Assembly: GCA_944322665.1 (NCBI GenBank)
Contig: CALUPM010000010.1
Span: forward strand, 1 to 39,771
Direction of reading: 5' to 3'
DNA length: 39,771 bases
Origin: Candidatus Gastranaerophilales bacterium
Lineage (GTDB): Bacteria; Cyanobacteriota; Vampirovibrionia; Gastranaerophilales; Gastranaerophilaceae
Under the pieces are notes generated by a model. The model did not search any database, was not told the DNA's origin, and was given only the letters and a program-made list of their open reading frames with translations. Position numbers and translations under genes: made by a program. Below are positions 20,601 to 26,216 of this stretch, piece after piece; position 1 is the stretch's first letter, and each line of letters opens with the position of its first letter.

Positions 20601-22195
20601 TCTACAACAGGGATTAAACCGTTTTTGGTAGTGTCGTCGTGTTCGCTTATCGTGCTGGCATTAACTGTTAAATTGTTATCAATATTAACCTTTGCGCCAT
20701 TTTCAATAACTGCCTGGTTATCAAGATCGGTTGTTATTATGCCTATTGCATAACTGCCTGCGTGTTTGCCGATTTTGTCATCTATAAGATTTGTTGTTTT
20801 AGTTGTTGTTGCAAGTTTCAAATCGGTGCTGGCATCTACTGTCAGATTTCCCGCATTTATCGTTGCACCTTTTTTAACAACTGTTGCGGTATCAGAAGCT
20901 ATTTTGGTAAAGTTGAAATTAACAACCGGAGCTACTGTTTCAAGAACGCCGGCACTTATATCCATATCGGAAAGGGATTTTAAAACCACTTCGTTTGCGG
21001 CGTTAATCACGGCACCGTTTTCAATATTTACGGCAGTATCGACGCTTGCAAGATGGACAAAACTGTCTGAAAGTATCTCCGGAATTTCACCGAGATATCC
21101 GTAATACTGTTCCTGCGAAAGGTCGGTAATTCCGACCATATTCTTGTCAGTTTCGGAAACTTTTGATACGGCTTCCATTATAACGTTATTTCCGTTTATT
21201 TCAGTGCCTGATTTAACGTTGATATGAGATTTTGCATCCCCTGCCTTATCCGTCTGGAAAACTTCCGTTCTTGCGATTACGTCGCCGCCGTTTGCGTCAA
21301 CTTTTCCTTCCAAATTTACAATTGCGCTGAGGGCATCTTTTGAAACGTTATTATTCGAGGCGACTATTACAATATTTTTGCCGTTCTGCATTGCAAGCTT
21401 TTGCGGATAACTTGCTTCGCCGGATGAAATAACCGCATTTTTTTTGCTTGCGGTAACATTTCCCGCTCCGTCGGTTGAGAATTTCATATTTGCGTTAAGC
21501 TCAGCATCCGGTTTAATAGTAATCTCGCCGCCGGAAATCAGGTCAATTCCTTGAGCCGAATTGATTTTACCCGCAACTTCAATACCGTTTGCAGAAAGGG
21601 CAAAAGGCTCATACTCATTTCCGGCAATCAGGTAATTGTTATCGTCAAACTCAAAACTGATTAATCTGTCTACGTTAGTGGTGTTGTAGCTTGTCGGACG
21701 GTTAAGAACATCAAAATTTATAAGATCTTTCATCGTTTCCTGCGTCGGTGTCATCAAAGTCAAAGAACCGACGTTAAACACGCCGCTGCTGCCGACTACA
21801 ATGCCGTTCGGGTTTGCAAAAAGGACATTACCGCCTATCTGCCCGTTCATATATGAGTTTACTATACCGTTAATCTGGGATGCCGAATCATCAAAAATCA
21901 GGTTTACGAGTTTGTTCTGTCTGTCTATAAGGTTCAGGTTTACGGTATCTCCCTTATCAACATTAAATCTGTCAAAAGAGTTTATACCAATCTCACCGTT
22001 TGAAGTGGTTGTACTGGTTTGAATATTAAAGATATGATCATTTACATTATGATCTATGGTTGTATCCGTCGGAAGCTCACCTCCAACAGTAATTTCACTT
22101 GCTGCAAATGCTGCAAGTGAGGTTTGCTGTAATACAAATGCACCTATTAAATAAGCAGACAACAACCTTTTAAAATCTATTTTCTTTTTCATCAC
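5681..22195 (-). CDS. Giant TpsA filamentous adhesin, LktA/FHA-like
   Basis: This 5504-residue secreted exoprotein belongs to a two-partner secretion system. Residues 1-31 are a signal peptide (LLSAYLIGAFVLQQTSLAAFA). Residues of about 33-270 form the TPS secretion domain with the hallmark NPNGIVVGSSGVFNVG near residue 128. The rest is a predicted right-handed beta-helix: long stretches of 'V.A.....I.A.......' with Gly/Ala/Ser/Thr/Asn/Asp, almost no Cys, and many repeats. Breaks in the pattern are a Trp-rich segment (about residues 720-820), a short helical stretch (about 2815-2905), a long coiled-coil-like domain (about 3618-3885), a second Trp/Tyr-rich segment (about 4290-4360) and a 74-residue triplicate (about 4966-5176). 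Domain style and size recall Fusobacterium leukotoxin LktA-like adhesins. There is no C-terminal beta-barrel, LPXTG or CdiA-type toxin. The start is ATGATG with a weak GGGA upstream. Its partner TpsB is divergent, and a Skp-like gene follows. Confidence 0.93.
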   Translation of the reverse strand: MMKKKIDFKRLLSAYLIGAFVLQQTSLAAFAASEITVGGELPTDTTIDHNVNDHIFNIQTSTTTSNGEIGINSFDRFNVDKGDTVNLNLIDRQNKLVNLIFDDSASQINGIVNSYMNGQIGGNVLFANPNGIVVGSSGVFNVGSLTLMTPTQETMKDLINFDVLNRPTSYNTTNVDRLISFEFDDNNYLIAGNEYEPFALSANGIEVAGKINSAQGIDLISGGEITIKPDAELNANMKFSTDGAGNVTASKKNAVISSGEASYPQKLAMQNGKNIVIVASNNNVSKDALSAIVNLEGKVDANGGDVIARTEVFQTDKAGDAKSHINVKSGTEINGNNVIMEAVSKVSETDKNMVGITDLSQEQYYGYLGEIPEILSDSFVHLASVDTAVNIENGAVINAANEVVLKSLSDMDISAGVLETVAPVVNFNFTKIASDTATVVKKGATINAGNLTVDASTDLKLATTTKTTNLIDDKIGKHAGSYAIGIITTDLDNQAVIENGAKVNIDNNLTVNASTISEHDDTTKNGLIPVVDKNRGAVGASIFFVNSEVDNKAVMNADADISGKLSVNVDYKGHITSTVAGYSGGEGEPGKMSGVAKNLLMHIKGADSVKDLITRANAKFNNIDMAASIGVAVDKVNSTAQIGDRENNIKPEISAGQVEVTAKTVDEKSTLYVQSETENGKTAASGAIAVNYKDLNSDANAYGDFTLNNKNEGDSLTITATTDIIHPMAWIDWWPQFADFFSKKNWDDSGNNIRDHWNSIEANSSADYLSYLEPVGHITELYDSGAFDLLIKSIDFNNLGAYGFFNTFAQSKASAKQTVGDTKAMSGALSLALFNTDANALLDNNSTVTIQTADPDKAGINISSNASNEIWTAATLMDITNLTTFLSGASARDGSAYGGGMAFSYSDSNVIARVGENVKIVNDTAVKDSTVGDLNVTAHEDGNYLTLSVGSSSPDDTGLSGSIGMTTLGNGIVKAAIESALEDTVINANNVNVSATKDDNFVNAIISFANGQDAYGFGISGIVLTDDVESYIAGRVNARGNVKVNADYNKLIVNANLNAGIAKEGTDAPVGKLDSSGDAADDYLDMNNLFSEHIVPESLKPGFITRWKGVTERINNLKNALNLDYDFERGANPSKDTTAYAGGINANVATNEVKAYIADGADVMSNGSVDVNAASHDKTINANAVVAANGKSGAGATVMADVTNSNVQSYIGNAKVDANNSINVTAKEEYNLIAASAGIAQEKDSAGAGNVSSAVQVNNIEAAIKDGAKINTRKENANQSVKVEASADSSVIKAVGAMAIQAGGKGDTGSVGGTIDGDVVVNSVSAYIKDAEVNALKSIDVNALNDDRVIVIDIAGSVSTQASAYGGTVGAYIAVNDVNAYIENSQINTKASTADKNSQSVNVKAESEFNEIAVVGTVAAGNKTGAGASVRTDVVANSVGSYIKNSTVNAGGSTKLSNSDTMKQISVAVAGSGSTSESAGSGVASILVDATDQDNYIDNSTVTTGALTLDTDKVLDTISVTGAIAAAAQGTSVGASVYAIGAQHDIDTYIKNSDIYSTGDIDLASDFDQDFLSIIFGGAGGSKVSASGALSAIVNNSSVNTYVLSEAGKNNKLHSTAGAVKVKSENDIDTITVDGNVSISTSSVSAGGAVNTTVYASDITAGIDGAEVIAKNGVDIKAKANQDHLSTVIGAAGGSSTAVEGSIDTLVMSQEMDAYLKNVNVKSDGNISVQADDELILGSAAGAVAVSTSGASVGGSILTVTMTGHANAEVNNVDVSNYNDTLGNLLVKATQSDEFTGATISGSVGSVSVAGTVDTIVINKDVKAKVNDLQNISGSEFAKAEVNASSSTDFGHGTGQVAAGTGGAGVGGAVNTLVLNKNIDAEILNSTLASKGDLKNSSSADIDITSVAMGFGGASSAAVNGTVSTHVLNVDAKSNINSSTVSAGGKLENTSSNKTDIDMYVASANGAGSAAVGGVVYSLVDNSKSEAVIDGSSKINRAGSLENHAEMNSDYLVTMFNASGAGTAAVNGTVNTMVLNSQANAIIDGAAITNAGNVGVSSNNTSDAMVVMLQASGSGEAAVNGGVNTFVSSKQSKAEIKNTTLSSTGNITVEADAGNTIDATVVGGAGAGIAAITGAVNTIVSSDKVTAGISNSTVSTTVANAANKDSGVIVTSEDTLSIVGRTGSASGAGGVAAGGAIITGVINNTVLSEILNSDVTASSADIIVNAIANEVIGSSDNPFITIAAQGSGAVAVSGAVDTLVLDSSAKALVSGKKQTGLIAGDKTALLASGTTNIFITSGAVSGSGSASVGATVGTLVVNKDIEAEASNTNISSTNIDIDATASDNVTNTVVAGSGAGTAGVAGAVNTVVVSSTVKSGIKNSTVNADNTNVDTKATADYLNITGGAGAGGVAGVGASVATNVIGYNASAYVENSSVSGKSADRFKTLHVNAEADSSYDLYSISGAGGGVAGVGGVISTNVVNNTVKAYVTGNSSTDGINGEKLEVIAKDTVNFNGIAGTLAGGGLAGVGATIQTNSVTSTILSYTGGKVNANDIDVNATGIQNFNDLLVLGFGGGQVGVNGSSLANIVDATTKAYVADNADITSASDMDVKAENTTTITETIGSGAVGKYAAVGATVGVNKITNTVEAYTGKNVTLDVKTADFDAKSVNNLGTDKNALSLTAGSVAAGGSLAGSVLVNQVEDHVGAYIGTGNNIDASGALSVKAQDDTKIYETVGALGVGGIAGVGASVGVNNINNTVISSIGSGSTLAMPDGNLTLNALSNETINANANVVGGGSVALSGGVLYNTIGKTVGNAEANGLSGDDAESYNSAKAQADEVLAASAGYQNDADETFKSYYNDASSDVDSAINDANNNINTYLTDAESGTSIEVKADNIAQKDSTFSLFTKSDESGSSYGSTDRNETTSAFVDTGAKINAKDVTILAKNTNDVDLRVDGNTYGGAAIGVSAGISNVNTTTNAFVSNNVVIDSTGKIDIKADSLDNQDVNVSAASGGIISGSGAIAKINSNKTTNSYILKESLLDANNDLLINANSKGIANSTVTAGAYGGVGVGVSVAGASLKGNTKIDIGDNVTLNSNQGNITIKAGTEETSTATGSAATGSLIGGSGANVTAEAGKNNTVKIGKNVNIFAKLAAAISSIAKNTATASSNGRAYGGISAGGTETYANINHTGGVNIADADANASKSIKAGSINISSSAENKVDAKTEAGAGAIAGISGSGVYTDINSNNEVYVGKNYNVQTTDGAYIVAANNRNSYKSYNDSSAYGAVGVTAGIIGNNVNSTVKAVSNANAEVNGAIEVFANNETTKAASSNYDLYGGAGGVVGIGAADLKDTITMNTYAGLGGEKAYATGAFNKGYINISSQSIVNVNEKVNVDAGGAIPAADGNVSVVSNITTKTDISNKDIKTKDDDIYYLANSDVDIYSKANIESYGGIAVATGDSVAKNNKSVTEVNFLSGVNSVSGRDTYIQAAADNNIQAYIYAATKGLIGTVGGSTATAGRNSTSAVTIAENSAIKSYDSMNVTAADSTGKLTASREAKGTTYILFGIPITIYGSGNEYKDPDNSSAKITLNGTLESGLGANKSLTMDRNGNTTSNGINITTEQVGEITAADVQEDIDAYTQNKDNKVAGINDYIEIEEQVRADAQKTYDEAEQNLTDLETENQNYTTAITNAGKIKENNNKIANLNISAGNIDDVAEAWGDAYDSIEDKVDSSFGTVLAKYAGDSNLSSVRTAWNSYKSSPTAANLTALINAVGGLDTVSDNIQDKITVIEEQSNSYAAAITGSELGENVDYTNNTHLDAFVTAANRKITENKQDMTVYKQTMETAQKNIEAANAEIAKAEGQIQDVEDAFKIQLDELNAQKAQAEQEPIPVYSVIVDDIYVRSGETNISGNISGTGSITAPGNKFTVNIVNDSINDIVYNDIVIDRNVKGNINISGSNNGIKTTILNSTPEYSISITNTVDANDPTIDIGSGGYGDMVFQGDIENVNGLVSFVNNTGNVLSEGSITAKDLHISVPNGGYTQAYQTTTVEVGGTDGKGAIIASGDIDIASKIIDINGLLQSGSEIKSVTIPEFTVVKEGETYYQIVNGVKTEMTEGSDGYYYLNLEGNGELDSDLELIKAYFKPSDESNLNDIQGDIHLFKAEIQGGNITLTGNVVSSSENGKIVLVNGYGHIDITNNSDFNLVTSALNADANLNGKLTINDFKLSEDDKGGAKFDSITQSDLENPDWISQNTGTYTAQVGEDGKIVTTTSGQTSGNGSWGSSTSSTRADGANVDTITYNPGDDAYVVTKAGYTEQKSYQEYVKRSWWTELWHGKLYRTVYYTVSHDPEYGVAKNAVQVQFQGFDTPQINVTSNGSVVMNSSISALNGDVNLTSTNGSIGTNNINNVISATNIGLSADNGDIGTSLQPMQTAVYNGGTLNAAGENVYINYPYSDISNIILKADGNAYLGTAGSQLGGSGSSVNITADSLELRAENGSIDLDTSKNDKINIEVNKLSARANGDIAITNKDDLKIASIVSTTRGTITLGSQNGSIIAADTGSLNPYNINGGNVILNAVNGSIGTQTDKIKVARDGIYNVNAKGDVNIYSAGRIYTDLISSTSGAVNLDADYGIIASSSTNDLVYNIYSEAGVNLNSQSGNIENIAINTNGVINASAGYTDGTASGMSDISLTLISKPELSQEYLDSLTDDAEREQAYKDYTNGLKDMQIGTIKASKDIFIQAEKSVVNADKNSSLTGRQIIISSGNGNVGEEDSALNLNASRDITVFAGNGSGVYLTSDGDLNVNEIRSYRTYDAETGTSTADSVLEKVVLTSGGNITNAASGDDKINVSANNISLTAGGDIGSVIKYFTVETASGDITEGLEYSADNAYIKGLGSDMNIVGAQTTGSSNLASDENINITVNNATVEGGLTIESAADALIAGSDITGNTTISSAGEAVISDSTVTGILQSTSTTASVDNMTVTGNADITTTGTTEIGSATVSGDFTNTSSDTTVTEKLTVGGNTNITADNTITIADAELKDVITSSTDADIKNMTVTGDADITTTGTTEIGTTTVSGDFTNTSSDTTVSEKLTVGGNTNITADNTITIADAELKDVITSSTNAKVDNMTVTGNADITTTGTTEIGTATVSGDFTNISSDTTVTEKLTVGGNTNITADNTITISDAQIGGDLNANAPVIKIDELDLKGNINSIVDDLTVNTSNDLNIGSISGNSKDYTTNVDISSDKSIFNGRNDGGTNIYAQNIDLNAGNKISTEEKPIEMLLANGNKITMVSGDSISLSTSGAGANFSEINTESIKFSTDSAINIDTLNVDSANLNTLSQNLAINNMTIGTNAVFTTGSKKIVVDNTSLRPVIDADIQMYLTKIPTKLKVDGSYNIITDSVNVTRQNEYILINLDNKYNSMNGAITSSNAASMKNTNVGEKTIEKTDRLLNKMPTVHNYVQNAIGMDGNAIRSHLIRTLQGDIVNSGNVMNVINTSMKNDNVNRLKKSQAD
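6666..7296 (-). repeat. Three tandem 222-bp repeats inside the adhesin
   Basis: The anchor ATTGT(G/A)TTGTCTGCTG begins at 6681, 6903 and 7125, exactly 222 bp apart each time. One unit encodes 74 residues containing DITTTGTTEIG, TVSGDFTN, LTVGGNTNITADNTITI and AELKDVITSS. The copies differ at scattered single bases (for example GAGATG/GAGGTG; ACAGTTGCTG/ACGGTTGTTG). The frame is kept, so copy number can change without breaking the gene. The third copy is incomplete at its left protein end. Confidence 0.9.
10540..11340 (-). other. Alpha-helical/coiled-coil island within the adhesin beta-helix
   Basis: About 265 residues here lack the beta-helix pattern. They are rich in Glu, Lys, Gln, Asp and Ala in heptad-like runs (for example EEQVRADAQKTYDEAEQNL, MTVYKQTMETAQKNIEAAN, IQLDELNAQKAQAEQE), with asparagine-rich links between. 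The island is flanked on both sides by normal beta-helix sequence. It may form a hairpin protruding from the fibre or a hinge. Confidence 0.7.
13900..18750 (-). repeat. Degenerate ~53-residue module array in the adhesin
   Basis: Roughly residues 1150-2765 are built from diverged modules with the pattern G.G.A.VGG.V.T.V......A.I.NS.V.A.G...V.A. Spacing between successive 'AAVNGTV' positions in the cleanest part (about 15.7-16.6 kb) is 53, 54 and 53 residues. Modules are too diverged to recombine at DNA level except locally. Boundaries given are approximate. Confidence 0.75.
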
Positions 22196-22310
22196 ATTTA
22201 TCCCGATTCAACTTACCACTAACATTTAAATTTTCACATAAAAATAATCAAAAATCTATTGTTTATTAAGAAACAGAAACAACGCCCGTTGCAACATTTA
22301 CAAATCTTAA

Positions 22311-22346
22311 TTTACATGATTAATTATCTAATATTTATGATATATT
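22311..22346 (+). promoter_or_regulatory. Candidate tpsB promoter in the divergent spacer
   Basis: The 195-bp spacer between tpsA and tpsB is very AT-rich. TTTACA (22311-22316) followed at 19 nt by TATGAT (22336-22341), with an overlapping TATATT (22341-22346), is the best plus-strand candidate. Another TTTACA lies at 22297. No convincing minus-strand promoter for tpsA stands out, although one must exist in or near this spacer. Confidence 0.3.
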
Positions 22347-22390
22347 TTTAATGTAGTTATTTTTTAAGATTTAAGAATTGATTGGATTTT

Positions 22391-24247
22391 ATGAAACCTA
22401 AAAAAACACTGCTTTCGGTATTAATTTCTTTAGTGCTTATTTCCGCTTTCAGCGGCAGCTGCTTTGCGATAGTTGACACACCTGAAGATACAACAGCGCA
22501 GCCGCTGTCTAAAAAAGAATTGAGAAAACAAAAAAGACTTCAGCATAAGGCTGAAAAAGAGGCAAAAAAACAAGAAGAAGCCCTCCTTAAAGAAAAAGTC
22601 AATAAAAATATTTTAAGACCTAATGAATCTCCCGGGCTTATGACGGACACCGACAGAACAAGAAGATATTTTGAATCTCTCGAAGATGCCCACCGCGTCG
22701 AAATGGAAGAAGAACTTGACGAGTCAATAATTATTGACGAAGAGCCTCTGAAACTTCCGGCAAGAATTGAAAAAAATGCCGCGACCACAAAAATTAATAA
22801 ACTTGAAATATCTAATTCCGAAATATTTTCAGACACGGAAATGGCTGAATTTGCTTCACTCGTTGAAGGTCAGGAGCTTACAGCAGAAGACATCAACAAT
22901 TTTGTACAAATCATAAACAATCAATACGCAAAGAAAAAAATCATAACCGCCAGAGCATATCTTGAAAGCCTTGAAAACGGCGTATTGAAAATTGAACTGA
23001 TGGAAGCAAAAATCGGCGCAATTTACGTTGAAGGAAACCGCTTTAACCGGAAATTCTTCCTCAAGAAACAAATTTCCTCAAAACCTTCAGACGTATTGAA
23101 TTTGCAGGTTCTTGAAGAGGATTTGAAAACCTTCAACAAAAACGCAAGAAGCATAAAATTAACTGCAAAATTGAAACCCGGTGAAGAATACGGAACAACT
23201 GACGTCATTTTGCAGGCAAACGAATCTTTCCCGTATCATTTTTCAGCTTCGTGGGACAGTTTCGGGCGTGAGTCTACCGGACTTTTGCGCGGCGGCTTAA
23301 TGCTTTCAACGGACTCTCTGTTCGGATTTCAGGACAGATTGACCGGTGCCGTCAACCTTGCCCGCTCAACTACAAACCCGTTTGTTGACTACAACTTTCC
23401 GGTAAACAGAAAAGGCACAAGGGTCGGCGGCAGCTATATGTTCGGCAACAGCAAAATCACAAGCGGAGAATACAAAGACTTTGACCTGACAGCCAAAACT
23501 CATATTTTCAGTGTTTACGCTTCACACCCGCTTGTTGACAATGAAAAAATGCAATTAAAATTCAACACTTCCGCAAACATCAAACTGTCAACCTCCGACA
23601 TTTCAAATTTCAGATACACCAACTACAAAGATTACAACCTTGCAGTCGGGTTCGGCGGAAGATACAACTTTAATAAAAGCGTACTTTTCGGATCTTTATA
23701 TTCTACAAACGGTATAATTGAAGACGAAATCCGCTCATTTTCACAGTATTTTACAAAGGTAAATGCTGATGCTTATTATATTCACTATCTGCCGAAAGGC
23801 ATAATCGCGACCGTCAGAGCCGGCGGACAGTATTCACCTCACGACATTTCTTATATTGAACAATACCAGATAGGCGGTATTTCAAGCGTCAGAGGATATT
23901 CTGAAAGTTTGCTTTTAGGTGCAAGTTCATACTTTGTCAGCCTTGAAATGCTTTTCCCGATACCGTTTCTGCCGGAAGAAATCAAGGTTCCGTTCAAAAA
24001 AGACAGCACTTTCAGGCTGAGAGATTCTATAAAAGTGGCGGCATTCTTTGATAACGGCGCGGTTTTCCCTCACGAAGGAAAGACCGGAACAACAAACTTC
24101 CTCTCCAGTGTGGGCGCCGGCATAAGACTTGCAATATCAAAATATTTAACAGCAAGAGCTTACGTGGGTATTCCGCTTATGAACTGCGGAGTTTACGATC
24201 AGGCGAGCGCAAGACTTCACTTTGATATAATCGCTTCTCCGTTCTAA
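22391..24247 (+). CDS. TpsB outer-membrane transporter (ShlB/FhaC, Omp85 superfamily)
   Basis: A 618-residue protein starting at the ATG at 22391; a TTG 9 nt upstream is possible but gives no better ribosome site. A signal peptide covers residues 1-26 (LLSVLISLVLISAFSGSCFA). A Lys/Glu-rich linker (about 40-75) is followed by POTRA-like domains (about 125-285; KINKLEISNSEIF...GAIYVEGNRFNRKFF). The C-terminal half is a 16-strand-type barrel with the Omp85 loop-6 motif GGISSVRGY (VRGY at about 500-503) and a terminal Phe (IASPF), the usual barrel-assembly signal. TpsB proteins recognise the TPS domain in the periplasm and thread the adhesin outward, so the divergent 5504-residue protein is the obvious client. 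Divergent arrangement is unusual; most TPS pairs are tpsB-tpsA operons. Confidence 0.9.
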   Translation: MKPKKTLLSVLISLVLISAFSGSCFAIVDTPEDTTAQPLSKKELRKQKRLQHKAEKEAKKQEEALLKEKVNKNILRPNESPGLMTDTDRTRRYFESLEDAHRVEMEEELDESIIIDEEPLKLPARIEKNAATTKINKLEISNSEIFSDTEMAEFASLVEGQELTAEDINNFVQIINNQYAKKKIITARAYLESLENGVLKIELMEAKIGAIYVEGNRFNRKFFLKKQISSKPSDVLNLQVLEEDLKTFNKNARSIKLTAKLKPGEEYGTTDVILQANESFPYHFSASWDSFGRESTGLLRGGLMLSTDSLFGFQDRLTGAVNLARSTTNPFVDYNFPVNRKGTRVGGSYMFGNSKITSGEYKDFDLTAKTHIFSVYASHPLVDNEKMQLKFNTSANIKLSTSDISNFRYTNYKDYNLAVGFGGRYNFNKSVLFGSLYSTNGIIEDEIRSFSQYFTKVNADAYYIHYLPKGIIATVRAGGQYSPHDISYIEQYQIGGISSVRGYSESLLLGASSYFVSLEMLFPIPFLPEEIKVPFKKDSTFRLRDSIKVAAFFDNGAVFPHEGKTGTTNFLSSVGAGIRLAISKYLTARAYVGIPLMNCGVYDQASARLHFDIIASPF

Positions 24248-24467
24248 TATTTGACTTAAAGCTGCGTTTTTGTGCCGCATGCCTTGTGCCGGCAAAGTTT
24301 CCGGTAAGTTTGTGTGCTGCCTGATATTCTTGTTATTTTCAAGCAAAATCAAAATTATCTCTTGACTGAGAGCAGCTATCAGCTGTTAAAATTCTGCTTG
24401 CAAGATAAAAAATACTGCTTACTTTTTAAAGCGGCATTTTATATTAATAAAAACACAGGAGAAATTT

Positions 24468-25502
24468 ATGAGTTTAAAAAGAATTTTAAGCGTGAGTTTA
24501 TTGTTATTAGTTGTAAATCTATTTACAGGAGGATTTTGTATGGCAAAAGAAGCTTTGAATAAAAAAGAGGCAAGTATCGCAAAAATTTCATCATACACGG
24601 CCGCAGGCGACATTGAAAGCCTTGAAAAAGAGCTGAATACAGGATTGGACAACGGTTTAACCGTCAACGAAATAAAAGAAGTTCTGGTACAGTTGTATGC
24701 GTATTGCGGATTTCCGCGGAGTTTGAACGGGCTTTCGGCATTTATGAAAGTGACGGAGGAAAGAAAAGACAAAAACGACAAAACCGGCGATGAAGGGAAA
24801 ATTCTGCCTGCCGGAACGGACAAATTCGCTTACGGCGACAGGGTTCAGGTGGAATTGACGGGGGATCATGTAAAAGGGAAGTTATTTGAATTTGCGCCGG
24901 CGATTGATCAGTATTTGAAAGAACATCTTTTTGCGGATATTTTTGCACGCGGCGTTCTGACAAACAAAGAAAGAGAAATCGCGACAATCTCGGCTTTAGC
25001 TTCAATGCAGGGGACAGACTCCCAGCTTAATTCGCATATTCAAATGGGTAAAAACACAGGCTTGAAAGACGATGAAATCGCAGAAATTCTGGAAATCGCA
25101 AGTGTTCCGAAACTTAATGAAATGTTCAAAAAAGGCGCCCCGAACACGGCTTACGCGAAATATTTCACCGGTCAGAGCTATCTTAATCCGCTGACAACAG
25201 AAGGCGTAAAGATTTCAAACGTAACTTTTGAACCGGGCTGCCGCAACAACTGGCATATCCACCATAAAGGCGGACAAATTTTGATAGTCACGCAGGGCAG
25301 AGGCTATTATCAGGAATGGGGCAAACCCGCACAGGAACTACACCCCGGAGATGTAGTAAACATTCCGGCGGAAGTCAAACACTGGCACGGTGCGGCTCCG
25401 GACATCTGGTTCTCCCACCTTGCTATAGAAGTTCCCTCCGACGGCGGCACAACCGAATGGCTGGAAGAGGTTTCCAATAAAGATTACGAACAATTGAAAT
25501 AA
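24468..25502 (+). CDS. Carboxymuconolactone decarboxylase-cupin fusion, exported form
   Basis: A 344-residue protein with a signal peptide (residues 1-25, ending GGFCMA) and an AGGAG site 6 nt before its ATG. Two CMD/AhpD-like helical domains follow: about 30-95 (EIKEVLVQLYAYCGFPRSLNG) and about 125-220 (LTNKEREIATISALASMQGT...HIQMG). A cupin (about 250-325) has metal-ligand-type histidines in NWHIHHKGGQ and VKHWHG; the usual Glu of cupin motif 1 is Gln here. CMD-cupin proteins are common in gut bacteria and usually annotated as lactone decarboxylase or mandelonitrile-lyase-like, but the reaction is seldom known. A second ATG at 24540, 7 nt after a perfect AGGAGG (24527-24532), could make a cytoplasmic form lacking the signal peptide. 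A strong terminator follows. Confidence 0.85.
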   Translation: MSLKRILSVSLLLLVVNLFTGGFCMAKEALNKKEASIAKISSYTAAGDIESLEKELNTGLDNGLTVNEIKEVLVQLYAYCGFPRSLNGLSAFMKVTEERKDKNDKTGDEGKILPAGTDKFAYGDRVQVELTGDHVKGKLFEFAPAIDQYLKEHLFADIFARGVLTNKEREIATISALASMQGTDSQLNSHIQMGKNTGLKDDEIAEILEIASVPKLNEMFKKGAPNTAYAKYFTGQSYLNPLTTEGVKISNVTFEPGCRNNWHIHHKGGQILIVTQGRGYYQEWGKPAQELHPGDVVNIPAEVKHWHGAAPDIWFSHLAIEVPSDGGTTEWLEEVSNKDYEQLK

Positions 25503-25528
25503 AAAATTAATATCAATATTTATATTCA

Positions 25529-25565
25529 GGCGCGGATTTATTTCATAAATCCGCGCCTTTCTTTT
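25529..25565 (+). terminator. Rho-independent terminator of the CMD-cupin gene
   Basis: Perfect 13-bp arms GGCGCGGATTTAT and ATAAATCCGCGCC enclose a 3-nt loop (TTC) and are followed by TTTCTTTTC on the plus strand. The minus side lacks a T-run, so it mainly stops the plus-strand gene although it lies between convergent genes. Confidence 0.9.
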
Positions 25566-26210
25566 CTATTTCCTTATAATCTCTTTTAAAATTTCCTGTT
25601 TTTGCGAGAGGATTTTAAAAAACGCCTCCGGCTTTTTCTTCAAAAACCCCATATTTGCCATATTTTCATACTGTGTCTTGAGTCCGGAGAAGAACTCTTT
25701 TCCGACAAGCACAATTTTTTTCAACCCGTTTTCAGCCGAATGAACATTCAGGCGGATGAGCGTTGCCGCCTCCTGAAGCGTTGTTGTTCCGCCGGGAAAG
25801 ATTACAAAATTGTCCGCAACTTTTGCAAACTTTGCGATTCTTTCGGATTCCGAGAAGGCCTTGCCGATAATCACGCAGTCCTGAAGGTTTTCGTCGCCCC
25901 AGAGAGGATTAACAACAATACTCAGATTTTGAACCGGTTTTCCGCTCAGGTCAACGGCAGAAGCTTCTTTTGCCGCATTGTATGCCGCCCCCATAATCCC
26001 TTTTGTTCCGCAGCCTGTCACAATGTTATACCCGTGATTTACAAAATCTTTCGTGGTTTTTGCGCACAAATCCATATACTCCATAAGAGGTTCTGTTGTT
26101 CTGGAACTTCCTAGAATTACCACCGCTTTTGCTCTTTTCTCCGGTTTTGTGTAATTTTTGTCCAGTGCCGGTGTGTTTCTAAGAATATCTACTGCAAGAT
26201 TGTTGTTCAT
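25566..26210 (-). CDS. LOG/TIGR00730-family nucleotide-processing Rossmann protein
   Basis: This 214-residue protein has the LOG/'lysine decarboxylase-like' fold. VVILGSSRT forms the first strand and phosphate loop, GYNIVTGCGTKGIMGAAYNAA the second conserved block, and FVIFPGGTTTLQEAATLI the signature. Characterised members are phosphoribohydrolases that cleave nucleoside 5'-monophosphates to base and ribose 5-phosphate (cytokinin-activating LOG in plants, PpnN in bacteria). Here the canonical PGGxGTxxE reads PGGTTTLQE, so the second glycine is Thr while the catalytic Glu is kept. Substrate specificity is therefore open. It is a single gene. An extended -10 lies 6 nt before the ATG with no ribosome site. 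Confidence 0.82.
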   Translation of the reverse strand: MNNNLAVDILRNTPALDKNYTKPEKRAKAVVILGSSRTTEPLMEYMDLCAKTTKDFVNHGYNIVTGCGTKGIMGAAYNAAKEASAVDLSGKPVQNLSIVVNPLWGDENLQDCVIIGKAFSESERIAKFAKVADNFVIFPGGTTTLQEAATLIRLNVHSAENGLKKIVLVGKEFFSGLKTQYENMANMGFLKKKPEAFFKILSQKQEILKEIIRK

Positions 26211-26216
26211 AAGTTT

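Noticed and set aside
22382-22390. TTG start for TpsB
   Set aside because: The ATG at 22391 gives a normal signal peptide; the TTG adds three residues without a better ribosome site.
24314-24562. Plus-strand open frame before the CMD-cupin gene
   Set aside because: It overlaps the start of the CMD-cupin gene in another frame, lacks a ribosome site and resembles no protein.
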